The notes: a model not told the origin generated them from the letters alone. A stretch of 64,000 nucleotides of DNA from Solenopsis invicta (GCF_016802725.1 NC_052679.1:558001-622000); one strand, 5' to 3'. Positions 37,845 to 49,313 are shown, numbered from the stretch's first letter. A program made the numbers and translations.

Positions 37845-38898
37845 ATGTATCTACCAAACAAGGTACTTTGGTGTTACGTGCTTCTGTTTGTTGCTTCGTC
37901 CTCAGAGTCTCAAGAACGTTCTATCAATGGCAATAAGCAAAGCGACAGTTCGATGGTGCGGTATGATTTTTTCGCAAGCTCTATAAAATATCAAAACAAA
38001 GAGATCAAGTCAACACGGGGTATTTCTCGTGAAAATTTCATCAAGAATGATGACAAAATAAAATATGAGTCGTATATTAATTCTACAAAGAACAAGAGAA
38101 AGGATGATGTTTTGAAACAATATGAGTCTCGCGGACGTATCATAAAATATTGCGAAAAAAGTAATCATATTTCTATGGGGTCTACCACGAATTCTACAGA
38201 CGTTAATAATTTCATGATACAAGAAATTAAGAATTTCTCTAGAATCGAAAGAGAGAGCAATTCCACATTGCATGAAAACGGAAATTCCAATAAAAACACT
38301 AAAATTCCAAAAATCTTTGACGTCAACATTGTTTCGTATGAAATGTGTCACAACATTACTTGTGTTCAACTCTGTTGTCCTGTTGATAATTTCATGAAAA
38401 AAACGGGCAAATGCGTTGCTAATGAAAGTGGTACTTACTATTTTCCAAAGATGAACAAATATAAGGACGGTTCCGATGTCCCAACATTTTCCATGACTTT
38501 CCACGATCCATGCCTTTCACAAGGATTTGGAAAAAGTTTGCTTCCTTCCAATGAATACTATTTTCTCACTGATGGCTCTTTATATCAAGGCCCTGGCAAA
38601 TTCATTTTACCGACGTCTTACTGTTTAGTCAGTTTTAATCGAGAGATTTATGAAGTGTTAGTCTGCAATAATCAGAGAATGTATCCGATATATGTATCCG
38701 TTTGTCTCCTAATATCTTTGCCGTTCCTGCTGGCGACGTTCGTGGTATATTCCATATTACCAGAGCTCCAAAACATGCATGGCTATACATTGCGTGCACA
38801 CATAGTCTCATTATTTATCGCATACGTAATTATGTATTGTGGTCAACAAGTTTCCGAATTACAACAAGTTGATGACGAAATATGTTGCATTACATTAG
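37845..38898 (+). CDS. Mthl exon 1: signal peptide, ectodomain, TM1, TM2
   Basis: Starts at the ATG of MYLPNK, the first in-frame ATG before a clear hydrophobic signal region (VLWCYVLLFVASS). Ends in phase 1 before GTATAGCA. It carries the whole extracellular domain plus the first two membrane spans. Read through the donor, the frame ends about 26 bases later, which supports splicing here. Confidence 0.9.
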
Positions 38899-39808
38899 GT
38901 ATAGCATGCATAAACTATATGTAATAACACAGTAATGTAATTTTTATATTATAGCAGAATATTTGCAGCAATTAGTAAATTTGTTTCCAGTATTTCTGTT
39001 TTTTTTTTTCTGATAATATAATAAAAAATCTCACGGATAAATTTAGCAATAATTATAAATTTGATTGATATTCTAAATACGTACTTGGTAATTAATACAT
39101 TACCTATTTGATTCTTTCAGCTTATATTTTGAATTTCTTTCTTTTATCAACTTTTTTCTGGTTAAATGTAACATGCTTCGATATTTGGTGGAAATTCAGG
39201 TAAGCAATATATATGAATTTTATACGAGACAACACGCATGTTTTAAAAAAACGTTTAAAAAGCATCTTTTAAACATTCGTTGATTTCTGGGATTTTATGA
39301 AAATATTATAATATTTAGTTCCATTAAGTGCAAACTTTAATGTCCATTATATTTCTTAAAAGGATTGAAACAAAATATTCAAATAAGAAAATTGGTCAGA
39401 CAGAAACTGTGAAAAGAAACTTAGTTATCTTCTGAATTTAGATAGGATAATTTGTTGCCGTCTGTAGAAATCAATATATTCATGTCTATTAAGAACATAT
39501 ACAGGGTAAGGGAAAAGTGTGGGAACAGCGAAATATCAATAAAAATAAACTTTATTGTAGGGTTTTGGAAAGGGCTTAATACCAGCCATCTAAGGTCAAA
39601 TTAATAATATTAGTAAATAGATCTTTTAAAACTCTATAACTTTTATCTTGAAACACTTTTTTTCTAAAATGCTTAGTTTTCGAGATATTTTGCTATTCCG
39701 ATACTTTTCCCCACCCTGTATATTTGATACACGCGCTCGCGTGTATGTGCGTGCGTTTGTGCGTGCGTTTGTGCGTGCGTTTGTGCGTGCGTGCGTGCGT
39801 GCGTTGGC

Positions 39809-39858
<50 letters not shown>

Positions 39859-41291
39859 ATGCGTGCGTGTGTGTGTGTGTGTGTGTGTGAATTTTTATGA
39901 TTATTGCTTTGCTAAAAGTTAATTGCAACGACGTCTTTGTTTTTAAATTTATATATTAGATAATAATTAATAATTAAATATAAATCGTATTTTACAGAAA
40001 GCTTCGTTTTTATCAAACAAATATAAGGCAAGAAAAAAAGAAGTTTGTAATGTATTCCATATATGCGTGGGGAATTCCGTTGATCCTTAACATTATTTGT
40101 GCTATTGCGGACAATGTTAATGGGATAGAAAAAGATTGGAAGCCACAAATATGTACGAAAAAATTTTGGTTTGGTGGTACGTGACATTGGCAAAAGATTC
40201 TCTACTAATGTTAATTAATGTTAACCGAACACGAAACTGAAAAGTTTCGCTTGGCTTTAACAACTTTCAATTAAAATAATGAGCATGTCTCTGTATATTA
40301 GCGCGTAACATAAAAAAATTCTTTTTGTTTCAGAGAATCTGGCAAAAACAATATACTTTTACGTACCCATGAGTGCTACTATTATTAGTAATATTTGTTT
40401 CTTTATCGCTACAACGCTATCAATTATGTACCAGAATATACGTATAGCTAAACAACTGAGACACTCGGAGAGCAAGTGCCACAATGAAAATAAGCAGAGG
40501 TGTGTTGAAATAATTTTTTTTGACATATTTATTAGAAAACTGCGTGATGTGCAATTCATCGATGCTTTCCATTCTAAGGCAAAATAAAATATTTATTGTA
40601 TAAGTTTCATTATATAGATACATATATAACGTGATTATCATATATAAGCGTATCATATAATATTAATGCTTCCAATCATATACCTATACTTTATTTTCTT
40701 AACAAAAAAATAGATGTATTTTTACAAATATAGATTTGCATAATATTAATTTATTTTCATTTTTAACAAGATAATTGTTTTTAGACATTTTCAAATAGTT
40801 GTTCATTTTTATGACTTAGAAAGTTAAATAATGTTTTTTTATTTTTTAAACGAAATTTTGAAGTTTTCTAACATAAAAATGATAATTACAAATTTATTTT
40901 TATTTATCTCTTACAATATTCATAACATAAAAATATATTTGCTTACAGGTTTAAAATGTACTTGAAGCTGTTTATAGTAATGGGAATAAGTTGGATTATG
41001 GAGATACTAGCATGGTTGATCGATTCTATGCCGTCATATGTTTGGTATCCCACTAATATGTTAAATAGCTTGCAAGGTCTCATCATTTTTATCATATTCG
41101 TATGTACAAAAAATATAAAGCAACAGCTGCTAAAACAATACGGCGGGCAGAATTGCGGTCCATTTGGTAAAATTCCAATGTACAATGATAGAACATCGTC
41201 AAATATTACGATGTTCGACATCGACATTGGAAACGGAATCTATGCAAGAAATGAATTCCACCAATCAACAGCAAGTCTCATAATGTCTTAA
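37845..41291 (+). CDS. Methuselah-like class B GPCR, five exons, 606 aa
   Basis: Join: 37845-38898, 39121-39199, 39998-40176, 40334-40499, 40949-41291. All donors and acceptors are GT/AG and the phases agree (1, 2, 1, 2). Residues 1-24 form a signal peptide, followed by a long Lys/Asn/Ser-rich region (about 25-165) with several N-glycosylation sequons. A cysteine-rich Mth ectodomain core follows (CHNITCVQLCCP, KCVANESG, DPC, SYC, VLVC). Seven hydrophobic spans follow, TM1 at about 282-304 and TM2 at about 314-333, with TM3 in exon 2, TM4 in exon 3, TM5 in exon 4 and TM6-TM7 in exon 5. The motif HGYTLRAHIVSL between TM1 and TM2 is typical of Methuselah-like receptors. The family belongs to secretin-type GPCRs, with reported roles in stress resistance and lifespan in flies. 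The ligand and paralogue identity are unknown. Confidence 0.9.
39121..39199 (+). CDS. Mthl exon 2: TM3
   Basis: A short phase 1/2 exon between TTCTTTCAG and GTAAGCAA. It encodes AYILNFFLLSTFFWLNVTCF followed by DIWWKFR, the third membrane span with its conserved WLNV and intracellular W-x-F/R boundary. Confidence 0.88.
39501..39722. mobile_element. MITE in intron 2 of the Mthl gene
   Basis: The left end ACAGGGTAAGGGAAAAGTGTGG pairs with the right end ACTTTTCCCCACCCTGTA, flanked by TAT-type sequence. About 220 bases without an ORF. A long GT/GC microsatellite follows directly after its right end. Confidence 0.6.
39729..39888. repeat. (GTGC/GT)n compound microsatellite
   Basis: Alternating purine-pyrimidine repeat of GTGC, GTTTGTGC and GT units in intron 2 of the Mthl gene. 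Confidence 0.95.
39998..40176 (+). CDS. Mthl exon 3: TM4 and second extracellular loop
   Basis: Phase 2/1 exon between TTTACAG and GTACGTGA. It encodes basic intracellular loop residues and the fourth span (MYSIYAWGIPLILNIICAI). The extracellular loop ends in a cysteine and aromatic residues (ICTKKFWFG), as in other Mth receptors. Confidence 0.88.
40334..40499 (+). CDS. Mthl exon 4: TM5 and third intracellular loop
   Basis: Phase 1/2 exon between TTGTTTCAG and GTGTGTTG. It encodes the fifth span (IYFYVPMSATIISNICFFIA) and a basic third intracellular loop (IAKQLRHSESK) that would contact G proteins. Confidence 0.88.
40949..41291 (+). CDS. Mthl exon 5: TM6, TM7 and C-terminal tail
   Basis: Begins after GCTTACAG in phase 2. 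It encodes the sixth span (LFIVMGISWIMEILAWLID), the seventh (NMLNSLQGLIIFIIFVC) and a cytoplasmic tail of about 60 residues ending SLIMS before TAA. The SWIME and SLQG motifs are conserved positions in Mth-like receptors. Confidence 0.9.
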
Positions 41292-41522
41292 TCTTACTCG
41301 TAGCACTGAAACGTAAAGGAAAAATTTAATTATGAACGAATTAGTTACATTATCTTGCACCTGGTTCTCTTTACAGAAACAACAATGATACATAATATTT
41401 TATTAGAATGTTTTGTAAAATGGAATTTATATGTAATTACTAAAAATTGTCAACTAAATATTTTCTTAATTAAAAAAAAAACATTTTATTTTATCAACAA
41501 AATATATTACGTGTTAGTTTCA

Positions 41523-41528
41523 AATAAA
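41523..41528 (+). promoter_or_regulatory. Possible polyadenylation signal of the Mthl gene
   Basis: AATAAA about 230 bases after the stop codon. AATAAA-like strings are frequent in this AT-rich DNA, so the call rests mainly on position. Confidence 0.3.
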
Positions 41529-41608
41529 TACTTGGTTTGAAATAAGAATCTGAACCAAAGTGGAATCGGAATGGATGACCATTCTAGAACTCTTTCTTTA
41601 ATTCAATC

Positions 41609-41737
41609 AAAATTGTAAACCGTATCAAAATTCTATATAGTTTATAACATCGGAATTATAATGGGATCAATAAAGTTATTAATGATTCTGATGTTATAAA
41701 CTTATATAATAGAATTTTGGTACAATTTATGATTTTT
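41609..41737. mobile_element. Hairpin MITE downstream of the Mthl gene
   Basis: Arms of about 55 bases: TCAAAATTCTATATAG-TTTATAACATC on the left pairs with GATGTTATAAACTTATATAATAGAATTTTGGTA on the right. Only about 15 bases separate the arms. It lies between the 3' ends of the Mthl gene and ZP copy A. Confidence 0.55.
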
Positions 41738-44700
41738 GTTTAACTCCATAATTTTTTCTTTAAATTTGCTCAAACAAAATATTTTAAATATTTAAACTAT
41801 TGAAAAAATACCAATTTTTTTAGCACAACAAAAAAGGAATTACACAAAAATTACAATTATTTACTTTACAGTAATAAATTCTTACAAAAATATTTTTTTT
41901 TTAATTACAACAAATAAATGATTTTAAGATACATGCAAATGTAATTTCAGCTTCGGGTTCAATTTCGGATAATTTTATCAAATGTTACATACAATACCTA
42001 ATATCATATTTGAATTATTGTTTGTGCTTTACTTGACGTGGATTTGGACAAGGTTCACAGCTGGTTTTACATATTTCGACATTACATTTGACGAATACAA
42101 CATCACTAGATAATTTAAAAGCTAGAAAAGACGCATAAGCAATAATAGAAGCGCCTGTATTGCGGGTATCGTTTGTTTTTTGAAATGGAACTGTGGATAT
42201 GTGGATACAATGCAGCCTTTTTCATTGGTGATATTCACACGTTCAGTCGAGTCTTTATCTCGAGCAAAACAGTCGCGTACCTTAAAAATAATTATTAAAA
42301 ATTTGCTTAATTTATGTCTCTTTAACGTAAAATTTTTTAATATAATTTAAAAAATGAATATATCGAGAAAAAGATAATTATTAGTTTGCAATTATTCCTT
42401 GCATATTCATAAATTAATTGCATCTCTAGTGTTCCTTTGTTTACATACTCGTATGTTCAAATACGTAAATCTGTTTTATAAATTACTATTATTCGCGTGA
42501 TTTTTTCGATACATACCTCCATATCAAAACCAGGATCAACTTTTACAGAGATTACTAAACTCAAAATTGTATCAACTCTTACAGGTTCGTTGGCTAAGGT
42601 TCCGAACGGATCATCACCGATTTTAATCTCTAGATTGGCTGTAGCATTATCATTCAAGGGTTTTGAAGGTGGAGATTTAAAATATACTAACTTAAAAAAT
42701 GTACAAGCATTCAGCATTATATACGTCGCAAACTAAGAAATTATAAAAAAATTAGACTTATGTTTTTATACTTTATCTTGAAATAGAATTTTCTTTAAAT
42801 TATTACACAAAAAGTGAAAAGATTTCAGAATTTGTTAGGAAAATATTAAGCTCAACAAATGAAACAGATTTTTTTTACGTTTCTCACATATGACATATAA
42901 CATATTATATTTGAATAAAGTTTGTGCCTTACTTCATTTTCTTCTGGACAAGATTCGCAGTTAGGTTTACATAATTCCACATTACACTCGATGAATAGAT
43001 CCATAAAGTCGGGAAATTTAAAAGCATGAAAGAATGCGTAAGCGATAATAGAAGCGCCCGTATTGCCGGTGTCATTTGTTTTTTGAAATGGTTCTATAAG
43101 TTTTGGATTCAAATTACAACCTTTTTCATCGGTAAGTTTGAGCATGTTGGTCGAGGTTTCATCTCATGCCAAACAGTCACGCACCTAGAGAATAATTATA
43201 AATGTTAATTTAATTTATAATTTATATTTTTTTGTAATTAAGAATTAATTTTATTATCTTAAAAATAAAAAAATAATTATTAGTTTGCAATTATTTCTTA
43301 TATATTCATAAATTAATTACTTTTAAAATGTTTATGTTGCCATATGTTCAAACATGTAATTTTATTTCATAAATTGTTATTATTCGTATGTTATTACAAT
43401 GCATACCTGAAGATCAAAATCAGAATCACCCTTCACGGAGATTACTAAAGTCATTGTTTCTCCAATCCTTACAAGTCCATCGGCTGCCGGTGCAAAAGGT
43501 CCTTTGCCAATTTGAATATCTAATTTTGCGGTTGCAGTATCGCCATTAAAATTAACGATCTCCTGTTTCAACATATCTACCGTGAAATTCGTTGTCAGAG
43601 TCTTATTGATTGTTTCCTTCCCAGATGCATTGTACTCTTCGAACTGTATCCCAGGCTTCTTGTATATCCGGTTCATTCTTTAGCAATAAATTTCATTTTT
43701 CATATCTATTATAAGTGATATTTTTGCAGGATAAATATAACTAATGAAATTTGAGAAAAATATAAAAAATAAAGCTAATAATTAATTTTATACCGACTTG
43801 TAATACGAGAACGTTTTCCAAATATGCTTGGCCAGCCGCACCCTTGAAGTCGTTAACGAATATAGTTCCGCAGGAACATAGATTCACCTCGAAAGTGTAT
43901 CGCGTTAAGCCAGAATTCTGGTTTACATAGATACATTCCGGATTTGTGTAAAATCCCTGAAATTGGATAAAATCAATAAATTATTATTAGTGCTTTTTGG
44001 TGTATGTTTAAGAAATTGTTTTGCGCTTACCATAGAATAAATAATGCCGTAAAATGCGCGATTGAATTCAATATTGATCGTCATCGTAGTTTTACTGCAT
44101 TTCACATCGAGGCTATGAATATGTGGAGGATGTTTGAGATCATCATCAGCTTGAATAGTTTCTGCTTGGTAAAGTTATAAATTATCTTCTTATATATTCT
44201 GTCTTTATATTATACTATATGTAGTAAAGAAAACGTTTTTTTACTACTTTTTTTATTACCGGTTTTTGAAATACTAGTTGTAGTTTCAGAAATTTGAGGA
44301 TCGTTTTTTACAAAACTAGTTGTTCTCCTGGGTAGGTACTGGAGGAAGGTAATACCCTGGTCTTAAAGTCATAACTTCGGGAGGAAAGTATGTTTCGCCT
44401 CTCTAGTAGAAATTTCATACATTTTTTGAATAATTACAGACAGTTTTATTATTTTTATCTTGTAACTGAAAAGTAAAACTGTTGAAAATCTTATACAAAA
44501 TGTAACGCTTTGCTTGCAGCTATTGCGTATAAAAGATGCACAAAATCTTAATTCATTACTGAATAAGAAACAGATAATAAATGGTTTTAATTGTTTAATA
44601 AGCAAAAATTGTTTAAAAAATTGTGTATTAATACTAAACAAAACTTGACAGGTGTCTACGAATATTTTTATCAGGAAAATTGTTTTAGCCACTAAATAAA

Positions 44701-45056
44701 AACTCTATCAGATTCTTGTTTATTTCCTACGTAATATTGTAACAACTAATGAAAATATAGTAATACTAGAAATAACTGAATGGGCTAGAAAAACTGTATC
44801 TATTTTTACCATGAAATGTTCAGTGGTAATTTCATGTGTTTCTCCAGTTACTTTTCCATCCTCTTCACCTCCTCCACCTCTTCCACCTCCTCCAGCACTT
44901 ACGTGACTTTGTCCATATCCACTTACTCCAGCTTGGAAGGTACCTTCAGCCGGTATAATATAATTCTGATAATTTAATACATTTAGTCAGATATTTTGCA
45001 TATACTGCGTGAACAAAGTTGATTTAATATTTAGTATTATTTATTACTATACTTAC

Positions 45057-45556
45057 AGGCCTTTCAACATTTTTTCCTTCTTCAGTTATATTTTTAATAT
45101 TGGGTGCTTTGATTCCACCAATTGCTTGACCTTGCGAACCACCTCCAATTCCTTCATCTTTTCTACCAGTCCTGAAGGGAAAATGAAATGGTTGTGGACT
45201 GATCAATGAGGGAAGCAGAGATTGCGGTGTTAAACAAGTGGATGACAATTGTGAGCAATTCAGTGAATACGAAAGCTGGTTCGATTGAGAGTTAGAGAAT
45301 GTGGAGCTTCTGAAATTGGGTACGTGTATTGAGGATTGTTGGTTAGTTAGTCGCGGAGAAGAATGTGAAGTGGACAAAAATCGTCCGGTTGCCGAGAAAC
45401 TGATTTTTGGCGGAGTGTAAATTAATGATGGCCGCTGGACGGTATAGTTCACTACGTTTTTTTGTTGAGAATTCTTGACTTGGAAAAATTGAAGTTTTTC
45501 GAATTGTTTTTGTTTGAAGACTGACATGTATTCATTTGTATTTGATTGTTGACTAT
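45057..45556 (-). pseudogene. ZP copy A: long Ser/Gln/Pro-rich exon, still open
   Basis: A 500-base phase 1/0 exon, 166 codons without a stop, aligned throughout with the 503-base exon of copy B (shared landmarks DSQQ, VQRPS, NCSQLSSTCLTPQS, PFRTGR). It ends in a Gly-rich stretch. Its openness, against the broken ZP exons downstream, suggests recent decay or a retained truncated product. Confidence 0.7.
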
Positions 45557-46316
45557 CTGTAAAAATATATAAAGTGGCTGTCAAAAACGGATAGATTAGA
45601 TGGAAATCGAAATAAATTTCGTAAACATAATGATGAATATAACAATAACGCAAATTTTTTTTAAATATTGCAATATTAACTTCTTAAAAAAATTATTACG
45701 ATTGACTCTATTCTAATAAAAAATTTGTCATTTGTTGTTACAACAAAAATAAGTAGTTAAAGAAGATATACAAATATGCATACATTAAAATTACTAAACT
45801 TTTTGAGTTTTAATAATGATAAAATTAAACTAAAAAACGATTGTAATAAAAAATATATTTATATTTTTCATTAAAGCCGATCAGTAAATATCAATTAATT
45901 TTATATGCGTTAATTTTATATTCGTCAATTTTTTTTATTTTATTTGAAAAATAATCAGATTAGGAAAAAAGTAAAAATACTGTATAGCCTTTTAAGTATT
46001 AATTGAAAATTCATACTTGGTAATGTGTAAGCAATTTTCTATCAATATAAACATGTACCAAAAACAATTTTAGTATCGAACATGATGAAGTATATTTTGT
46101 AATGTTCAGACGTAAAAATGATTAATTAATTAATGAATAATAAATTATGTATTAATTAATTATTATTGTATGCATATAACAACTAAATTATTAGGTGGTT
46201 TTTTCTGCACATAGTCGCAGCTTTTTTGAGTTAAAAGTAATAATTTACGTTTAAAATATTGCATTCATTTATGACATTAACAGCATTGAACTGTCTATAA
46301 GTCAACGTTTATCACT

Positions 46317-46352
46317 TCTCTCTCCCTTCTCTCTCTTTCTCTCTCTCTCTCT
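46317..46352. repeat. (TC)n tract in intron 1 of ZP copy A
   Basis: Imperfect TC run. Similar pyrimidine-rich sequence is at the matching place in copy C (about 58180-58230). Confidence 0.85.
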
Positions 46353-46485
46353 GTTTCTTTGATTAAGAAAGAGTATTAGAATTCTTTTGTAATTTCTTAC
46401 CGGAATTTGCGTTTGTAGTTCTTATGAAGGTGCGATGACCGGACTCCGAGAGAGCGATAAAAACAATTGCCATGATGAATCTCAT

Positions 46486-48190
46486 CTTTGGAAAGAAAAT
46501 TTTATTGTCATTACTGATTGAATTCCTTCTTCTTTTTAAAGTAATAACGGTAATGATTTCTGTTGAAATATCAAGAAAAATAATTGTTTCATCAGAAATC
46601 ACATACGATATTATGACGATCAAATGTCATCGAAACTTCTGAGAAAATATGAAAGTACATTTGATAATAATGAACGGCGGATAAAATGAGTCAATCTTTT
46701 TATTGAAAGTAAAAAATGATCATTATGATATCTATGGCTGTAATATAAAGATTTTGAACAGTTATTATTTAATAAATTTTTTAGCGTCTAAAATGAAAGA
46801 ATTATTATTTATAGTTCATAAATTTAAAATTATGGTTATTCTCCATTAATCATTTGCAGAATGGACAGAAAACCATCGTATATTTTGACATTTCTCATTG
46901 TCTCAATGTTATGTCACTAATTCACTAATCCATCAGTGAAACTCAATCTATCAACGATGTATCACTTGGTTGTAACATACGCTTATAAAACACTCTATTG
47001 AATTAGTGTGGTAAAACATCGAGAAATTATCAGTGGAATCATGCTTGAACGAGATGAAAGGTGAAAAAATGAAAAAGTGAAAGATGAAAGTTTCATCGCA
47101 CCGGTTGGAAAAGCGTACAGATTCTAAGGAGCATACGTTTGCTTTTGTAATTTGTCATCCTTTTTGTCTTTTTGTCTAGATTTTTGCATTTTTTTTTGTA
47201 GTTTTCATGTTAGTTTTGTTTGGTTTCTCGCTTTTCTACAATTGTCATTTATGACAAGAAATAATCATTATGCATCTGAAAAAAATTACAGTCTTCTAAC
47301 AGAGAATTGACCACAGATTTTTTGACGGAACAATTTACCTGATTATTCAATCAATATAGAATTGATAAATGTCTGCAAAAACATGTCCATAAGACATATT
47401 TTTGGCTAGAAAAACGTCAAATTTTGTATTTGTTCTCGAATGCAGCGCGTTCTTTAAGCGCTTCCTGTTCAATGACATTTAATGTTCTTTCTATACATTC
47501 ACTTATTCACTTACCTAAATTATAGTGTCTTTATGTGATCTTTACCTACAATCTTCAATGTTTTTCCTTTTTTGGAGATATTTCCTCATACACGCATATT
47601 TCTATACTATTATAAAATGTCAGATATATTGTACAGATATATTAGAATTTGTATGTATTGCATTAATAACAAAATGAAAATACCTAGAATAAACAATACA
47701 GAACTACTTTCGGCGAGAGATTTATGGGTTTAACTTTATATTTTTTTAATGCTATTATTATCTGCAAAAATATGTATGATTAACGCGGATGGCCCAAACC
47801 CTTATAAAAAGAGTCAACTTTTTTTAAATTAAATTTAGCTGTTTTATTTGTACTATTGCGTAATAAAATTGTTAACAGTATTTTTTAACATCATTTAAAT
47901 AATTTACTATGCAATTTTTTTCTTTTCAAGTACAAATATTATATTTAAGCCTAAATTTTTTTAAGTATTTTTTTTTAATAAGTTTCTACATAAAAACACG
48001 TTACTACTTGCATATATTTTAACCGAACGACGATTACAGCATATTATATAAAATACATATGTATATGTATATATCAAGAAACTTATTAGAAAGAATATCT
48101 TTAGCTTTCAAAGATTAGTTCCCTCAATAAATTAAATACAATGTCAAGGAGCTTACCAAAGAATTTACGTAGTGTGCATTACACAACTTT
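46486..48190. other. Upstream region of ZP copy A, homologous to that of copy B
   Basis: Contains blocks matching 53659-55440: GACAGAAAACCATCGTA (46864 and 54250), CGAGAAATTATCAG (about 47020 and 54398), and the end block CAAAGATTAGT followed by ATGTCAA and ACCA-A-AATTTACGTAG (about 48108 and 55367). No coding sequence. It probably holds the duplicated promoter. Confidence 0.55.
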
Positions 48191-49106
48191 TCGTACATTA
48201 CTATATCCTGGGTATAATCATGGGCTGATGAGCAAAACAGGACGAGTGAAATGGAACGGAGAAACTCAAGCATAAGTACTGTCCCCTCCAATAAACTCAC
48301 TATTATCCCCGAACAAGAAACTTACACGTTAAATATGTTTAAAAGATTTGAATATGTAGAATCAAGAATTCCGTATCATTTTATAAATTTAAGCCAAGTT
48401 TTTAATTTTTAACAAATATAATTTTAGATGTAAGTTTTTTGATAAAGTGAATTTCTTTATTCTATATTTTTACATTGTTCCAGTAAAAATCATGGGAAAA
48501 ATTAAATCGGTGTTTAGTAATAATAGATGTTTATATTTTTTTTGTCATTTCTATATTCGTTAATTGCCTAATTATTTGATCAACTTAAGAGGCTTAACTC
48601 ATTTCATTTTAGAAAGAATATTGTACCGAAGAACGCTTTAAAAGAAAATCTTTATCACATTAAAAATACGTTTACAGTTAATTTATCTTATTTTTATTTA
48701 AAAAATTTTTAATTATTATATGATTTTTTAGTAAGTAATAATTTTGCTAATTACAAATAAAAAATACTTTTAATAAAAGCAAACAATTTATATTGAAAAA
48801 ATTATAAAATAACAATATTTACCGCGTAAAAAAAAGTAATATATCCATAATAAGAATCAATACTATAATAGAATAACAATAGTTGTATTATAGACACATG
48901 TATACTTGATTCTTAATACACGTTTGTTGTTTTTACGTTATTTCCTTTATGATATTATTACGATAATAATAAAACAAAAATAGTATTACGAATCTTTGAA
49001 TTCTGATTTCTGAGTATAGTAATATAATTCATACACATAACACAGTTGCGCTTATAACAGTAATAAAGAGTATGCTCAACATAAGAGACAAAGTTACATA
49101 AAATCT
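48191..49106. other. Intergenic spacer between ZP copies A and B
   Basis: AT-rich, no gene recognised. It includes the 3' UTR of copy B; the poly(A) site is not evident. Confidence 0.5.
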
Positions 49107-49313
49107 TCAGTTGCTCATGCGGGCATCTTTTGTTCCGATAGAAACTGTTTGTTCCATATCCAGAATTTGACTAAATACTGTGTTCAAGTCGTCTAACGGA
49201 ATCACTTTAAGATGCTGTTTGACTGGTATTGGATCTGATAACTGAACTGAATTTGTTAAGCTGTTTAAAGATGTATATGCTAGAGATCTACGACGTCTTC
49301 CTGGATGGATTTG
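49107..49313 (-). CDS. ZP copy B exon 10: tetrabasic site and C-terminal tail
   Basis: Begins after TTTTAG in phase 0 with QIHPGRRRRSLAYTS, a furin-type consensus (RRRR before S). A polar tail of about 59 residues follows, ending KDARMSN and TGA. No hydrophobic anchor and no GPI-like signal are apparent. No homologue of this exon is visible next to copy A or C. Confidence 0.8.
   Translation of the reverse strand, partial: QIHPGRRRRSLAYTSLNSLTNSVQLSDPIPVKQHLKVIPLDDLNTVFSQILDMEQTVSIGTKDARMSN

Larger units (their letters stand above)
42033..46485 (-). pseudogene. ZP-domain gene copy A, decayed and lacking its last exon
   Basis: Tandem copy of the intact gene at 49107-53658. Exons by homology (5' to 3'): 46401-46485 signal, 45057-45556 Ser/Gln-rich, a Gly-rich open segment near 44820-44965, part of a Pro/Thr exon ending at 44260, 44031-44161 and 43798-43956 (ZP-N), 43407-43677, 42933-43184 (ZP-C1), 42517-42690 and 42033-42280 (ZP-C2). 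Lesions: one extra base in 43407-43677 (271 versus 270 bases; GGAAACAATCAAT versus GGAAACATCAAT), TGA at 43164-43166 where the intact copy has CGA, and two extra bases in 42033-42280 (248 versus 246). The Pro/Thr segment is also out of frame relative to copy B, although an alternative acceptor could avoid that. No counterpart of the terminal RRRR exon is seen before the Mthl gene. The first two exons and both ZP-N exons remain open, so a truncated secreted product is possible. Confidence 0.8.

Noticed and set aside
38010..38504. Minus-strand open frame of 164 codons opposite Mthl exon 1
   Set aside because: Antisense shadow of a confirmed coding exon; no family features.
39626..39928. His/Thr/Ala/Arg-repeat open frames over the GT/GC microsatellite
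   Set aside because: Translations of a simple repeat.
43380..43676. Continuous minus-strand frame starting MNRIYKKPG in ZP copy A
   Set aside because: Its N-terminal part is an out-of-frame reading of the conserved NEPDIQE segment. The frame only becomes correct after the one-base insertion, so it is not a real start.
45009..45209. Plus-strand open frame opposite ZP copy A exon 2
   Set aside because: Shadow of the minus-strand exon, which is supported by homology with copies B and C.
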